From Thermoprotei archaeon (lineage in GTDB: Archaea > Thermoproteota > Thermoprotei_A > Sulfolobales > Acidilobaceae), in the NCBI GenBank assembly GCA_029335875.2, contig JARJMZ020000015.1:1-64000 (forward strand): DNA of 64,000 bases, read 5' to 3'. The position numbers and the translations under genes are program-made. Positions within the stretch are counted from its first letter, which is position 1. Every line of letters starts with the position of its first letter. This document shows positions 53,505 through 61,217 of the stretch, one piece after another. The notes under the pieces are model-generated. The model did not search any database, was not told where the DNA came from, and saw nothing but the letters and a program-made list of their open reading frames with translations.

Positions 53505-53577
53505 GGAACCCCCTAAAGGGAATAGAAAGAAAGGCTTGGCGTCATATCGATGCTCCCTAGAGGGAGAGGAGGGGAAA
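53505..53577 (+). repeat. CRISPR-like repeat copies on the far side of paralogue A
   Basis: A 25-base copy at 53505-53529 differs from the array repeat at two positions. After a 21-base gap holding GGCTTGGCGT comes a degenerate copy (CTCCCTAGAGGGAGAGG, about 53553-53577). The left side shows the same composite order: repeat, GGCCCGGCGT-like gap, degenerate repeat (52742-52805). The gene is thus bracketed by related, directly oriented units. Confidence 0.55.
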
Positions 53578-53587
53578 GAAAATTTTA

Positions 53588-53677
53588 GGGTTTAAGGTAT
53601 GTGGGTTGTGGGAAGCCAGCGAGCCTAGCCCTACGGCGGGTTTGGCTTCAACGGGTTTAAGGTATGTGGGTTGTGGG
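53588..53677. repeat. Two identical 25-base repeats separated by 40 bases
   Basis: The 25-base sequence at 53588-53612 (begins GGGTTTAAGGTATGTGGG) recurs exactly at 53653-53677. The 40-base interval contains an inverted AAGCCA/TGGCTT. The 25/40 geometry equals that of the nearby CRISPR-like unit, although the repeat sequence is unrelated. The second copy ends five bases before the Nramp-like stop. Confidence 0.6.
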
Positions 53678-53681
53678 GGGC

Positions 53682-55163
53682 TCATCTTAAGATTAATGAT
53701 GCTATGAAGAGGGCGAAAAAGGTCAGCCAGAAAGCTACGCCTACTAGTAAACCTGCTACTATTATTGGGGATGGCCTAATCTCTTTGGGTAAGTATTTCA
53801 TGTTGAGGTATATGTTGCCCAGTACTGTGAGCGGCCATACTAGGTTGCTCATATTAGCCACTAGGGCTACGGCTATTAGTGGGTTTACTTTGAATATGTG
53901 GAAAAGTATGAAGGCTGCCATGATCCAGAGGACTAGGATTATTAGTATGACGTAGTAAACCCTCCTTACATCGCCTTTGGCTGCCTGCCTTACTCTGCTC
54001 ATGTACCATAAAATGTCTGTGGCTGTCCTAGCGACAGCCTCTGTTAGGGCAAACTGAGTGCTGTATAGGATCCAGAATCCCATTACTAGTACCATAGCCC
54101 ATCCTATGATGCCGTAAAGCTTCCTAAGCTCCTCCCCCTGATATACGGCGACCGCCCAACCACCTATATCTGAGCCTACGGGTATTAGTGCTAGTGCTAG
54201 TGCTGCGGGGAGGAACATTCCGAGGAACGCGCCTACACCGAAAACCCCTAATATGTCTATTAAGGCTACCTTTCTCCAAGCTCCCCACTTCCTCAGGTTA
54301 TCTTCGTTAACTTTAAAGGCCACGCCTGTAGGGGATAGCGTTATCTTAGCCCCGCCGATTAGCGTGGGTATAGAGCCTACAAGGGCCCCCATGCCGAAAC
54401 CCTTGTCTCTGTAATAGCTTGATATGAAAGTATTCCCGAAAGCTCCTAGGCCAGCGTAGCCGGCCACAGCACCCAATAATAGTGCTGCCGATATTATGTC
54501 GATTGGCGGTAGTTTCCCGAAGTCGAGGAACCCCCTGGCTGTACTGATCAAAATGCTGGGCGGGGTTGTGAGAGCTACGAGGGCTAGTAGCGCGGTGAAT
54601 GTGAAAATGACCATAACCCACTGAACCAGCTCCAGGAGCCTCACTACTTTGCCTCCCACAGAAAGCACAGCTATTACTAGCAACGCCAGCACGAGGCCTA
54701 CGGGCAGTAGGAGGCTTACATCAGCAGGCCCGGACAGCCTCCCTAGATATGCTGCGACTAAAGCCGTAGCGGCTCCAAAAGCCCAGACAGGCCAGCCTAG
54801 ACTTAAGACGAGTAGTAATAGGAGTAGAGACCCCCAGAAACGGGGTCCGGGCCACAGCCTCATAAGCCCTGTAGTTAAAGGCTCTCCAGTATACATAGTG
54901 TACCTTGTAGCCTCCAGGAGAGCCAGGATCTGCACTATTATAGCTACAGTGGCTATCCATAGTATGGAAGGCCCGAATTTAACAGCAGCCGCAGGACCTA
55001 AAACCCACTCTCCACTCCCAATACCCATACCGAGGAGTATGGCTCCAGGCCCTATTACCCTTAGAACGCCCGAGAGGTTCAAGGGAGGCTCAGGGAGATC
55101 GGCTACCCTAAGGGGTGGACCACTGCCTATGCTAACAGCTCCACCAGGGTTATCATCGGGCAT
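53682..55163 (-). CDS. Nramp-like transporter without the DPGN metal motif
   Basis: The 493-residue membrane protein has about 12 helices and the fold order of Nramp. Helix 1 reads GPGAILLGMGIGSGEWVLGP where Nramp metal transporters have DPGN: Asp and Asn of the metal site are Gly and Glu. Around helix 6 the usual MPHN is replaced in GYAGLGAFGNTFISSYYRDK. It therefore belongs to a divergent Nramp-related branch and its substrate cannot be inferred as Mn or Fe. Flanked by the two paralogous genes, all on the same strand with separate TATA boxes. Confidence 0.75.
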   Translation of the reverse strand: MPDDNPGGAVSIGSGPPLRVADLPEPPLNLSGVLRVIGPGAILLGMGIGSGEWVLGPAAAVKFGPSILWIATVAIIVQILALLEATRYTMYTGEPLTTGLMRLWPGPRFWGSLLLLLLVLSLGWPVWAFGAATALVAAYLGRLSGPADVSLLLPVGLVLALLVIAVLSVGGKVVRLLELVQWVMVIFTFTALLALVALTTPPSILISTARGFLDFGKLPPIDIISAALLLGAVAGYAGLGAFGNTFISSYYRDKGFGMGALVGSIPTLIGGAKITLSPTGVAFKVNEDNLRKWGAWRKVALIDILGVFGVGAFLGMFLPAALALALIPVGSDIGGWAVAVYQGEELRKLYGIIGWAMVLVMGFWILYSTQFALTEAVARTATDILWYMSRVRQAAKGDVRRVYYVILIILVLWIMAAFILFHIFKVNPLIAVALVANMSNLVWPLTVLGNIYLNMKYLPKEIRPSPIIVAGLLVGVAFWLTFFALFIASLILR

Positions 55164-55328
55164 TTTAGAGCGCGATATTGGTGTTCCAACACCCTCACCT
55201 TTCGGGCTATAACTAAAACCTATTATGAAACCTTATATTCTTAACTACATATTTTCACATATAAATAGTGGGGAAACACTACTCACAGACAGCTAGGAGA
55301 TCTTTAGACTCCAAGTGCCGGACACACT

Positions 55329-55970
55329 CTAGCAAACGCTAAATAGCCTCAACATTGGCGCATACGAGTTTTCGAGCTCTAAACTCCTCTCTATAGCCCC
55401 CTTGAGAGCTTGCGGAGGCTGTTCCCTCCATTTTTCTAGGAAGTTTCTAACCTCTCTGCATGCCTCCTCTAAATGCCTAGACATGCTCTTCTCGTCCACA
55501 GGCTTCTCCGCCTGTATCTTAACGTTTCCCTCTATGAAACCTTCAGGGTAATACCAGGTTTTAAACCATGTGAAGCCCTCCCTTAAAAGTTTAAACCCTA
55601 TCCTGGTAACCTGTGGGGGCGCCCCCATGTCTAGGAGCTTCAAAGTTTCCAGGTCCCAATGATATTCTACGTATAAGGGTTCCCCGGCTTTGAGGCCTCT
55701 CGAGACTACCCTATAAACAACGTCTTCAACCTGGAGGAATATGCTAGGCTCAACGTTGAAAATCTCAACCCACCCCCTATACGGGGGCCTCCCACAGAAA
55801 ACTTTCATGTGAGCAGCAACGCCATCACTGTAAACCTTAACATTAAACTCCCCAGTAAACCTCCCAGGGCTGACAGTAGCAGCTAAACCCTCAAAACCCG
55901 CAGCCAGCTCCGATAACACAGCTCTTAGACCCTCGTGAATGCAGAAGTTGAGGATATCCACAGAATACAC
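55329..55970 (-). CDS. Uncharacterised protein, paralogue B
   Basis: This 213-residue protein is collinear with paralogue A: CIHEGLRAVLSELAAGFEGL near the start, RGWVEIFNVEPSIFLQVEDV in the middle, FKTWYYPEGFIEGNVKIQAE near 150. The C-terminal ten residues diverge (ENSYAPMLRLFSVC). The upstream regions are also alike (CCCCTAAACTTAAATTTAGAACATT here, CCCCTAAGATTTAAATTTTA before A), so gene and promoter were duplicated together. Function unknown; no signal peptide or membrane segment. Confidence 0.75.
   Translation of the reverse strand: MYSVDILNFCIHEGLRAVLSELAAGFEGLAATVSPGRFTGEFNVKVYSDGVAAHMKVFCGRPPYRGWVEIFNVEPSIFLQVEDVVYRVVSRGLKAGEPLYVEYHWDLETLKLLDMGAPPQVTRIGFKLLREGFTWFKTWYYPEGFIEGNVKIQAEKPVDEKSMSRHLEEACREVRNFLEKWREQPPQALKGAIERSLELENSYAPMLRLFSVC
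55732..55783. repeat. Perfect 52-base match to 53204-53255
   Basis: Second member of the identical tract shared by paralogues A and B. Confidence 0.8.
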
Positions 55971-55982
55971 CGAAGATTCTAG

Positions 55983-56281
55983 TGTCCCCTAAACTTAAAT
56001 TTAGAACATTAATTGAAACATGAGACGTTCAAATTGTTTGAAGGAGTAGAAACCTTAAAACCAATGAACAGTAAAATGTTTAAGCTATGTGATACAGATA
56101 CAGAGGAAGATTGAGGTTTAAGCTCCCACATGGGATTTAATTATAAAGGCTATGACCGACTCCCGGAAGGTAAAATGGGGAAAAGAGTCCAAAGTATCAA
56201 GTACTCCTATTAGAAAGTAAGGGAGCAGAAAGTTTTTATCCCCTTCAATGCTCCCGTGAGGGAATTAGGTGGTGTTGGGGT
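55983..56281. other. Intergenic region with a perfect palindrome and repeat-like remnants
   Basis: No gene is seen. TTCAAATTGTTTGAA at 56028-56042 is a perfect palindrome about 58 bases before paralogue B, a possible operator. CTCCCGTGAGGGAATTAG at 56251-56268 resembles the CRISPR-like repeat core (CTCCCnnnAGGGAAT). GGTGGTG at about 56269-56275 precedes the DMT gene. Confidence 0.35.
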
Positions 56282-57124
56282 TTGTGGGGGGGCTTTTTCA
56301 TTGTTGGGGCCGCAGTCTTATGGTCTACTATTGGTGTTGCTAGTGTTTATGGTGGTGATGTTGTTATCCTAGCTTTTGTTAGGTCTATTATTGCTGGTTT
56401 TGTAGGGCTCCTCTTTGTTAGGTTTTTTAGTAGGGCTTCTATAGTTGCAGGGTTTTTCTTGGGCCTCCTATTCTCCTCCTACCCTTTAGCTGCCGTTCTC
56501 GCTGGTGTTGGTGTTGCCGCTTACCTTCTCTATACTGCTCCTCTTTGGGCTTCTATGGCTTCCCTAGTTTATGGTGAGAGGCTTGGGGTTTATTCTGGTG
56601 TTTCGGTGGTTCTCGTGCTTTTGGCTGTGGTTTTTATGGGGGTTGATGTTGGGTTTGGGGGTTTGAGTTTTTGGGGGTTTGTTTCGGGGCTTTTGGCTGG
56701 TGTTTCTTATGGGCTTTACATTGCTGTGGCCAGGTATTATTCCAGGGTTGGTAGGAGCCTGGAGGTTTCTCTTGGGGCCATGCCTTACACTCTTATGGTG
56801 ACCGCACCCTTAACAGTCGTATATGCTTTAACGAGCAAAAACGTTGGAGATCTTTATAGCCCGGTTGCTGCGGGCGTTTACCTAGCTGTATTCGCGACTC
56901 TCATACCCTATAGGCTCTTCACTAAGGGGGTTGAGAGGGTTGGGGCTGCAACAGCTTCTGTAATAGCTACTTTAGAGCCTGTATTAGCAGCTATATGGGG
57001 CTTCCTATTGTTTAAGGAGATACCCACGTTTTTGAAGTTGGCCACCTACATACTCATAACCATGGCTCTTATAATAGCGGCTTTAGGGGACTTGAGGGTT
57101 AAAAGAAGAGGGGGAAATGTTTAA
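56282..57124 (+). CDS. DMT/EamA-family permease
   Basis: The 280-residue membrane protein with ten predicted helices is arranged as two EamA repeats (about 1-125 and 135-275). The typical second-repeat ending is present: RVGAATASVIATLEPVLAAI followed by WGFLLFKEIPTFLKLATYIL. Such permeases move amino acids, sugars or metabolites. TTG start with GGTGGTG upstream. The 5' part is extreme in G+T (46 of the first 60 bases). Confidence 0.85.
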   Translation: MWGGFFIVGAAVLWSTIGVASVYGGDVVILAFVRSIIAGFVGLLFVRFFSRASIVAGFFLGLLFSSYPLAAVLAGVGVAAYLLYTAPLWASMASLVYGERLGVYSGVSVVLVLLAVVFMGVDVGFGGLSFWGFVSGLLAGVSYGLYIAVARYYSRVGRSLEVSLGAMPYTLMVTAPLTVVYALTSKNVGDLYSPVAAGVYLAVFATLIPYRLFTKGVERVGAATASVIATLEPVLAAIWGFLLFKEIPTFLKLATYILITMALIIAALGDLRVKRRGGNV

Positions 57125-57192
57125 GAGAAGAGCCCCCCACAAAAATGTTTGGCGTGGAGGTGGAGGGTGTGGGTTCTGGAGAGCAGGAGGCT

Positions 57193-57516
57193 ATGGTTTC
57201 TTTTGAGGAGTTTTCTAGGCTGGATATTAGGGTTGGGAGGGTTGTTAGGGCTGAGCCTGTGCCTGGTAGTAAGAAGCTTATTAGGGCTATAGTTGATGTT
57301 GGGGGGGTGGAGAGGCAGGTATTGGTGGGTGTTGCTAGATGGTATAGGCCTGAGGATCTTGTGGGTAAGCTTGTTGTTGTTTTGGTTAATCTTAAGCCTA
57401 AGGTTATGGCTGGTTTGGTGAGCCAGGGCATGATATTGGCTACGTGCGGTGAGAACGAGAAGCCTGTGTTTTTGACGGTTGAGGAGCCTGTGAGGGTGGG
57501 GTCTAGGGTGTGCTAG
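57193..57516 (+). CDS. tRNA-binding domain protein (MetRS beta/CsaA-like)
   Basis: The 107-residue OB-fold of the EMAPII/Arc1p/MetRS C-terminal type includes FSRLDIRVGRVVRAEPVPGS near the start, KLVVVLVNLKPKVMAGLVSQ with the conserved K-P and SQGM motif, and ILATCGENEKPVFL. Free-standing archaeal versions act as the beta subunit of methionyl-tRNA synthetase or as tRNA-binding chaperones. ATG at 57193 is chosen because GGAGCAGGAGG stands directly before it and the domain starts there; the frame runs back to 57145. Confidence 0.85.
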   Translation: MVSFEEFSRLDIRVGRVVRAEPVPGSKKLIRAIVDVGGVERQVLVGVARWYRPEDLVGKLVVVLVNLKPKVMAGLVSQGMILATCGENEKPVFLTVEEPVRVGSRVC

Positions 57517-57763
57517 TTTCTAGTGTTGGTTCTCTGTTTGACGCTATTATTGCTATTGTTTCTTCCTCGCTCGCTCTTAAGACTGCCCTTCCCCCGGGCC
57601 ATTCTATTTGGATTTTGGCTGTTGAGGAGCCCCATAGTCTTGAGAGTCTTCTCGAGGCTCTGGCTACTAGCTTCACCCTATCTAGGACTTCGGCGCTTAG
57701 GGGGGTTTCTGGCGATATTGTGGGTCCTAGGCTTGTCACTCTGACTACGATTATTTTATTCAA
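57503..57763 (-). CDS. Small unrecognised protein (competing frame on the other strand)
   Basis: ATG at 57763 opens 86 codons with host-like usage: all Arg codons are AGA or AGG, and Ile is mostly ATA. The N-terminus MNKIIVVRVTSLGPTISPET suggests a beta-strand start, with a basic helix RVKLVARASRRLSRL following. A 97-codon frame on the opposite strand (57510-57803) is also open, but its low-charge, Ser/Leu-rich product looks like a shadow. It would be the second gene after the 57820-58467 gene and overlaps the MetRS-beta-like gene end by 14 bases. Function unknown. Confidence 0.45.
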   Translation of the reverse strand: MNKIIVVRVTSLGPTISPETPLSAEVLDRVKLVARASRRLSRLWGSSTAKIQIEWPGGRAVLRASEEETIAIIASNREPTLETSTP

Positions 57764-57819
57764 TCATGACGCCCCCTATAGTGTTAGCTTGTCATGTGTT
57801 TAAGGTTGGAGGCCTAGTA

Positions 57820-58467
57820 TTATGGGGGCTGGTTTGGGGCTTCAAGGAGTTCTAGTATGGGGGAGCCCCCGTTTAGGGGGACGTAGGCTACTTTAACCCT
57901 GTCAACGTTTATTGAGGCTAGGCCGTCAATCCTGGCCATGTGAGCCCTCCACCCGATCCTGGAGGCGCGCCTAGCATCATAAGCCTCTATGAGCCTCCTT
58001 ATAGCCCCAACATCCTCAGGCTCCCTATCCTCGAGAGGCTTCAAAAGACATGGGGGTATTGAAACACTCACATGCCGGGGGAAGGCTACTATGAAAGCGT
58101 CAACACCCAAACTATAAGCGGCAGCCTTAAAAGCAAGCCTCGAAGCAAGATACTCCTCAAGCCTGTCAAGCCTGTCGCGGGGCACAAACCCAGTCTCAAC
58201 CTCGACAACAACAACCCCCCGAGGACCCTCACCATAAACATCAGCAATAAAACCACCACTAACCCTCTCCTCAACACCAACATCAAACCCCCTAAGGTGA
58301 AGATCGAGGGCAACAATAAACTGGAGCAAAGCATGAAAACCAGTAACACCACCCCTAGAAACCTCAAAATCGAGAACATCAACAACCCTAGACAAGCCAT
58401 CAAAACCATCCAGGCCAAGCCTGCGAGCCAAAAGCTCGGCCCGAGACCTTAACAACATAAAGCCCAC
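57820..58467 (-). CDS. Putative PD-(D/E)XK nuclease-fold protein
   Basis: The 215 residues include GGFIADVYGEGPRGVVVVEV followed by ETG near 88-110, a pattern of Asp, then hydrophobic strand, then ExE that fits the core of PD-(D/E)XK nucleases with a Glu variant in place of Lys. A helical N-terminus (RAELLARRLGL) and the later LIEAYDARRASRIGWR helix surround it. The family is not recognised and catalytic activity is not assured. The start region is very A+C-rich on the + strand, and a TATA-like TTATTTTTA lies just upstream. Confidence 0.55.
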   Translation of the reverse strand: MGFMLLRSRAELLARRLGLDGFDGLSRVVDVLDFEVSRGGVTGFHALLQFIVALDLHLRGFDVGVEERVSGGFIADVYGEGPRGVVVVEVETGFVPRDRLDRLEEYLASRLAFKAAAYSLGVDAFIVAFPRHVSVSIPPCLLKPLEDREPEDVGAIRRLIEAYDARRASRIGWRAHMARIDGLASINVDRVKVAYVPLNGGSPILELLEAPNQPP

Positions 58468-58552
58468 ACTACAAGGTAAAAAACCAAGCTAAAATAAAAA
58501 TAACCCCAAAACAAAACCCAATAAAACATGAAAAACCCAATAAAAGGAAATA

Positions 58553-58567
58553 CCAAAAACAAAACCC
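58553..58567 (-). terminator. U-rich terminator candidate after the thioesterase gene
   Basis: On the reverse strand GGGTTTTGTTTTTGG follows the thioesterase stop by about 15 bases, the U-rich pattern used by archaeal polymerase. A 13-base direct repeat (AAACCCAATAAAA at 58514 and 58533) lies further along the same gap. Confidence 0.35.
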
Positions 58568-58580
58568 AGCCCCCACTCTT

Positions 58581-59621
58581 CTAGGTTTTCGTGGCTATTT
58601 TCTCTCTAATTTTATCTATTTTCTCCAGGAATTCTCTTGATCTCAGCTTGTTTATTATTGTTGTTCTCCTTTCCCTTCTCGCTTGCGCCTCTGCTAGTAT
58701 GTTTTTCTGCCATTCTTCTGTTGGTTTAAACTCTCTTACTAGCATGCTTTTACCCTCTCTGCCCACGTGTACGAATGTGAAGTAGCTTGTTGTCGTGTGT
58801 CTCGCCTCCCATGTTAGGGGGTTTCGTGCTAGTACTTTAACTGTAACCTCCACGCTTCTCGAGCCCACGTATGTTAGTGCGGCGTGCGTTTCTATCACGT
58901 CGCCCACGTATACTGGGCTGTAGAAGTCTGTGGCGTCCACGGCCCCCGTTACTGTTATCCCCCCAGAGTATTTAGATGCTACTATCCCAGCTATCTCGTC
59001 TAGGAGTTTCATGAGCTTGCCTGCGTGGAGCACGTTATGGCTTACGGAGTCTTCCGGGTTGACTATCTTGTAGCTTTTCACGCTATACCCTTCGATTAAG
59101 GCTCTCGGGGGCTCTATTTGGCTTATTTTAAGCTTCCTCCCCCTAATCCTAGATTCCCTCTCCACCCTTCTCTTAATGGCTGCTTCTACAAGCTCTTTTT
59201 CGAAGTCCTCTCGAGGCTTTATGCACGCTTTCACAGGCCTCGGCTTCAGCTTCTCATCTACAGCGACCATTGTTAGCGAGGAGTATGTTGTGACAGCCCT
59301 CTCCCCCCTGGAGGGGTCTTCAGTCTCTACTAGAATAGAGACTTCAACGCTACTCCTCCCTATAAACTCTACCCAGCTCGTCATAACCACTAGGCTGCCA
59401 ACCCTCACGGGGGCTATGAAGACCATGTCCTCCATGCACGCCGCTACCGTGTAACCCCTAGATATCCTCATGGATTGGAGGGTTGCAGCGTCAATAATCC
59501 ACTCTAACATGTAGCCCCCATGCATAATCCCCAGGGGGTTCGCATGGCCAGGGTTTACCTGCCTAACCACTTGGACAACAGTGTCTGAGGGGGAGAATGT
59601 TCTAGGGCACTCCTCACCCAT
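58581..59621 (-). CDS. Double-hotdog acyl-CoA thioesterase
   Basis: The 346 residues have two hotdog domains. The first holds HANPLGIMHGGYMLEWIIDA near 24-43 and the second SVSHNVLHAGKLMKLLDEIA near 195-214, each with the His/Asn and Gly around the active-site helix; ATTYSS-type strands follow. These are BFIT/cytosolic acyl-CoA hydrolase-like features; the enzyme would cleave acyl-CoA in the cytosol. Overlaps the L15 gene by eight bases, so it is translated as the last gene of the ribosomal operon, where secY would be expected. Confidence 0.85.
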   Translation of the reverse strand: MGEECPRTFSPSDTVVQVVRQVNPGHANPLGIMHGGYMLEWIIDAATLQSMRISRGYTVAACMEDMVFIAPVRVGSLVVMTSWVEFIGRSSVEVSILVETEDPSRGERAVTTYSSLTMVAVDEKLKPRPVKACIKPREDFEKELVEAAIKRRVERESRIRGRKLKISQIEPPRALIEGYSVKSYKIVNPEDSVSHNVLHAGKLMKLLDEIAGIVASKYSGGITVTGAVDATDFYSPVYVGDVIETHAALTYVGSRSVEVTVKVLARNPLTWEARHTTTSYFTFVHVGREGKSMLVREFKPTEEWQKNILAEAQARRERRTTIINKLRSREFLEKIDKIREKIATKT

Positions 59622-60096
59622 TCTCGAACCTCACAACCCCCTCTAGAAGGATAACTTTACCCCCAGCCTCCTCAACCTTCCTTATGGCAGACTCGCTGGC
59701 CTCCGCCACTATGACTTTTACTGGGACGTTTATCCTCCCCTCCCCCAGGAGTTTGTGTATGCCCTCCGCCGAAAGGTCTACTACGACCATGTTATCCTCT
59801 ACGGCTGCTTTACCCTCGCTCCTAAGCTTTCCAACTATTTCAGCCAGGTCGCCCACGTTAATAGCCTTCTGCTCATACCCGGCAGTGGACCTTCTAGGGG
59901 TGAACCCCCTTTTACCATACCAGTCTGGGGCGTATTTTATGGTCCAAGTCCACTTGTGCTTCCCGAGGCCTGCGGCCCCCGTGCCTCCCCTGGAGCCTGA
60001 TTTCCTGTGCTGGCCTATACTACCCCACCCCATAGTCCTCGTCCTACCCCTTAACTTCCTGGTTTTACTTCTCCTCCTCACAACCATCTCAACCAC
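59614..60096 (-). CDS. rpl15: Large ribosomal subunit protein uL15
   Basis: The 160 residues start RRRSKTRKLRGRTRTMGWGS and GSRGGTGAAGLGKHKWTW, the Gly-rich archaeal L15 N-terminus that threads through 23S rRNA. The C-terminal RINVPVKVIVAEASESAIRK is typical. It is followed by the thioesterase instead of secY. Confidence 0.95.
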   Translation of the reverse strand: MVEMVVRRRSKTRKLRGRTRTMGWGSIGQHRKSGSRGGTGAAGLGKHKWTWTIKYAPDWYGKRGFTPRRSTAGYEQKAINVGDLAEIVGKLRSEGKAAVEDNMVVVDLSAEGIHKLLGEGRINVPVKVIVAEASESAIRKVEEAGGKVILLEGVVRFENG

Positions 60097-60097
60097 C

Positions 60098-60577
60098 CTA
60101 GATCATGGATTTGAGGAGCCTGTTAATATCTCCCCCTCTATACCCTAACTCTCCCCCCTGGCTGTATGCTTTCCTAGTCGACCCTCTAAAGCCATCCTTA
60201 GGCGGGTGGAGCCTGAAGAAAGGTTTAACCCCCAGGCTCTCGAGCTTGTGATAGTGTATCTCCCCCGAGAGTAGCTTGCCCGCGAACTCCTCTATGCCGT
60301 TTAAGCCCAGCCTCTCCCTCACCCAGCTGTCTGTCAGGGGCTTCTCCCCAACGAGCCTGCCCCTCTTCTTTAGAAGCTCTACTAGCGTATCCCTGTCTAC
60401 CTCACCCCAGGTGGCCCAGCTGGCTATTGAGCTTAGCATTCCCCTTATGCCGGGCAGGGAGCTATGGTATACTGTTGCCGCAAACCTCCTCCTAAGCCTG
60501 AGGAGGTTTAAAACATGCTCAACATCGGGGGGCACGTCTACAGTGCCCCTAACTCTCACTATAGCGTACAGGGACAA
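60098..60577 (-). CDS. rpl30: Large ribosomal subunit protein uL30
   Basis: The 159-residue archaeal/eukaryotic form of L30 begins with YAIVRVRGTVDVPPDVEHVL and has FRLHPPKDGFRGSTRKAYSQ near the end. Placed between S5 and L15, one base before L15. Confidence 0.95.
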   Translation of the reverse strand: MSLYAIVRVRGTVDVPPDVEHVLNLLRLRRRFAATVYHSSLPGIRGMLSSIASWATWGEVDRDTLVELLKKRGRLVGEKPLTDSWVRERLGLNGIEEFAGKLLSGEIHYHKLESLGVKPFFRLHPPKDGFRGSTRKAYSQGGELGYRGGDINRLLKSMI

Positions 60578-60584
60578 GCTGGGG

Positions 60585-61217
60585 TCACCTTGTCCAGTCC
60601 ATTGGAGTAACTATACTATAGGTTGCCCTTAGAGCGTTGTAGGCAGCTCTAGCAAAGTTATAGGTAGTCCTAGTCTCGCCCCTAGTGTAAGACCATGCAT
60701 CGCTTATGCCGGCAAGCCTCAAAACAGTCTTAGCAACATCCCCCACCACGAGGCCCGTGCCTTTAGGCGCAGGCTTCAATATAACCTCCACGCTTCCACT
60801 CTTACCCCTAACCGTGAAGGGGACGCTGTGCGGCTCCCCGCACCCGCACTCCCAGCTCCCGCACCCCCTCCTGACAGGTACTATGTTTAGTTTAGCGTTA
60901 ACAACAGCTTTCTCAACGGCGAACCTGAACTGCCTCGCTTTACCCTTACCTATCCCGACATAGCCGTCCCTATTCCCTATCACGACTACAGCCCTATACC
61001 TTGTTATCCTGCCGGCGTCAGTCATCTTCTGGACTATGCTCACATCTATAACCTCGTGCTCGAGGCCGGGTAGTAGCAAGTCTATTATCTCAGGCTCTAA
61101 TATTGGAAGGTTTCTCCTGTAAATCTCGTCTATACTAGTTATCCTACCCTCTTTAACAAGCCTCCCAACCCTGGTCCTCGGAACCCACGCTTCCAGGCTA
61201 GGCACCTCAGACAACAT
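60585..61217 (-). CDS. rps5: Small ribosomal subunit protein uS5
   Basis: The 210 residues from ATG 61217 contain the S5 double-stranded RNA-binding domain ([20 protein letters not shown] near 90) and the archaeal cysteine cluster [19 protein letters not shown] near 125, then [23 protein letters not shown] at 61217 is chosen because archaeal S5 starts close to [13 protein letters not shown]; the open frame extends to 61352, far into L18. Overlap with the L18 gene is 11 bases. Confidence 0.95.
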   Translation of the reverse strand: MLSEVPSLEAWVPRTRVGRLVKEGRITSIDEIYRRNLPILEPEIIDLLLPGLEHEVIDVSIVQKMTDAGRITRYRAVVVIGNRDGYVGIGKGKARQFRFAVEKAVVNAKLNIVPVRRGCGSWECGCGEPHSVPFTVRGKSGSVEVILKPAPKGTGLVVGDVAKTVLRLAGISDAWSYTRGETRTTYNFARAAYNALRATYSIVTPMDWTR

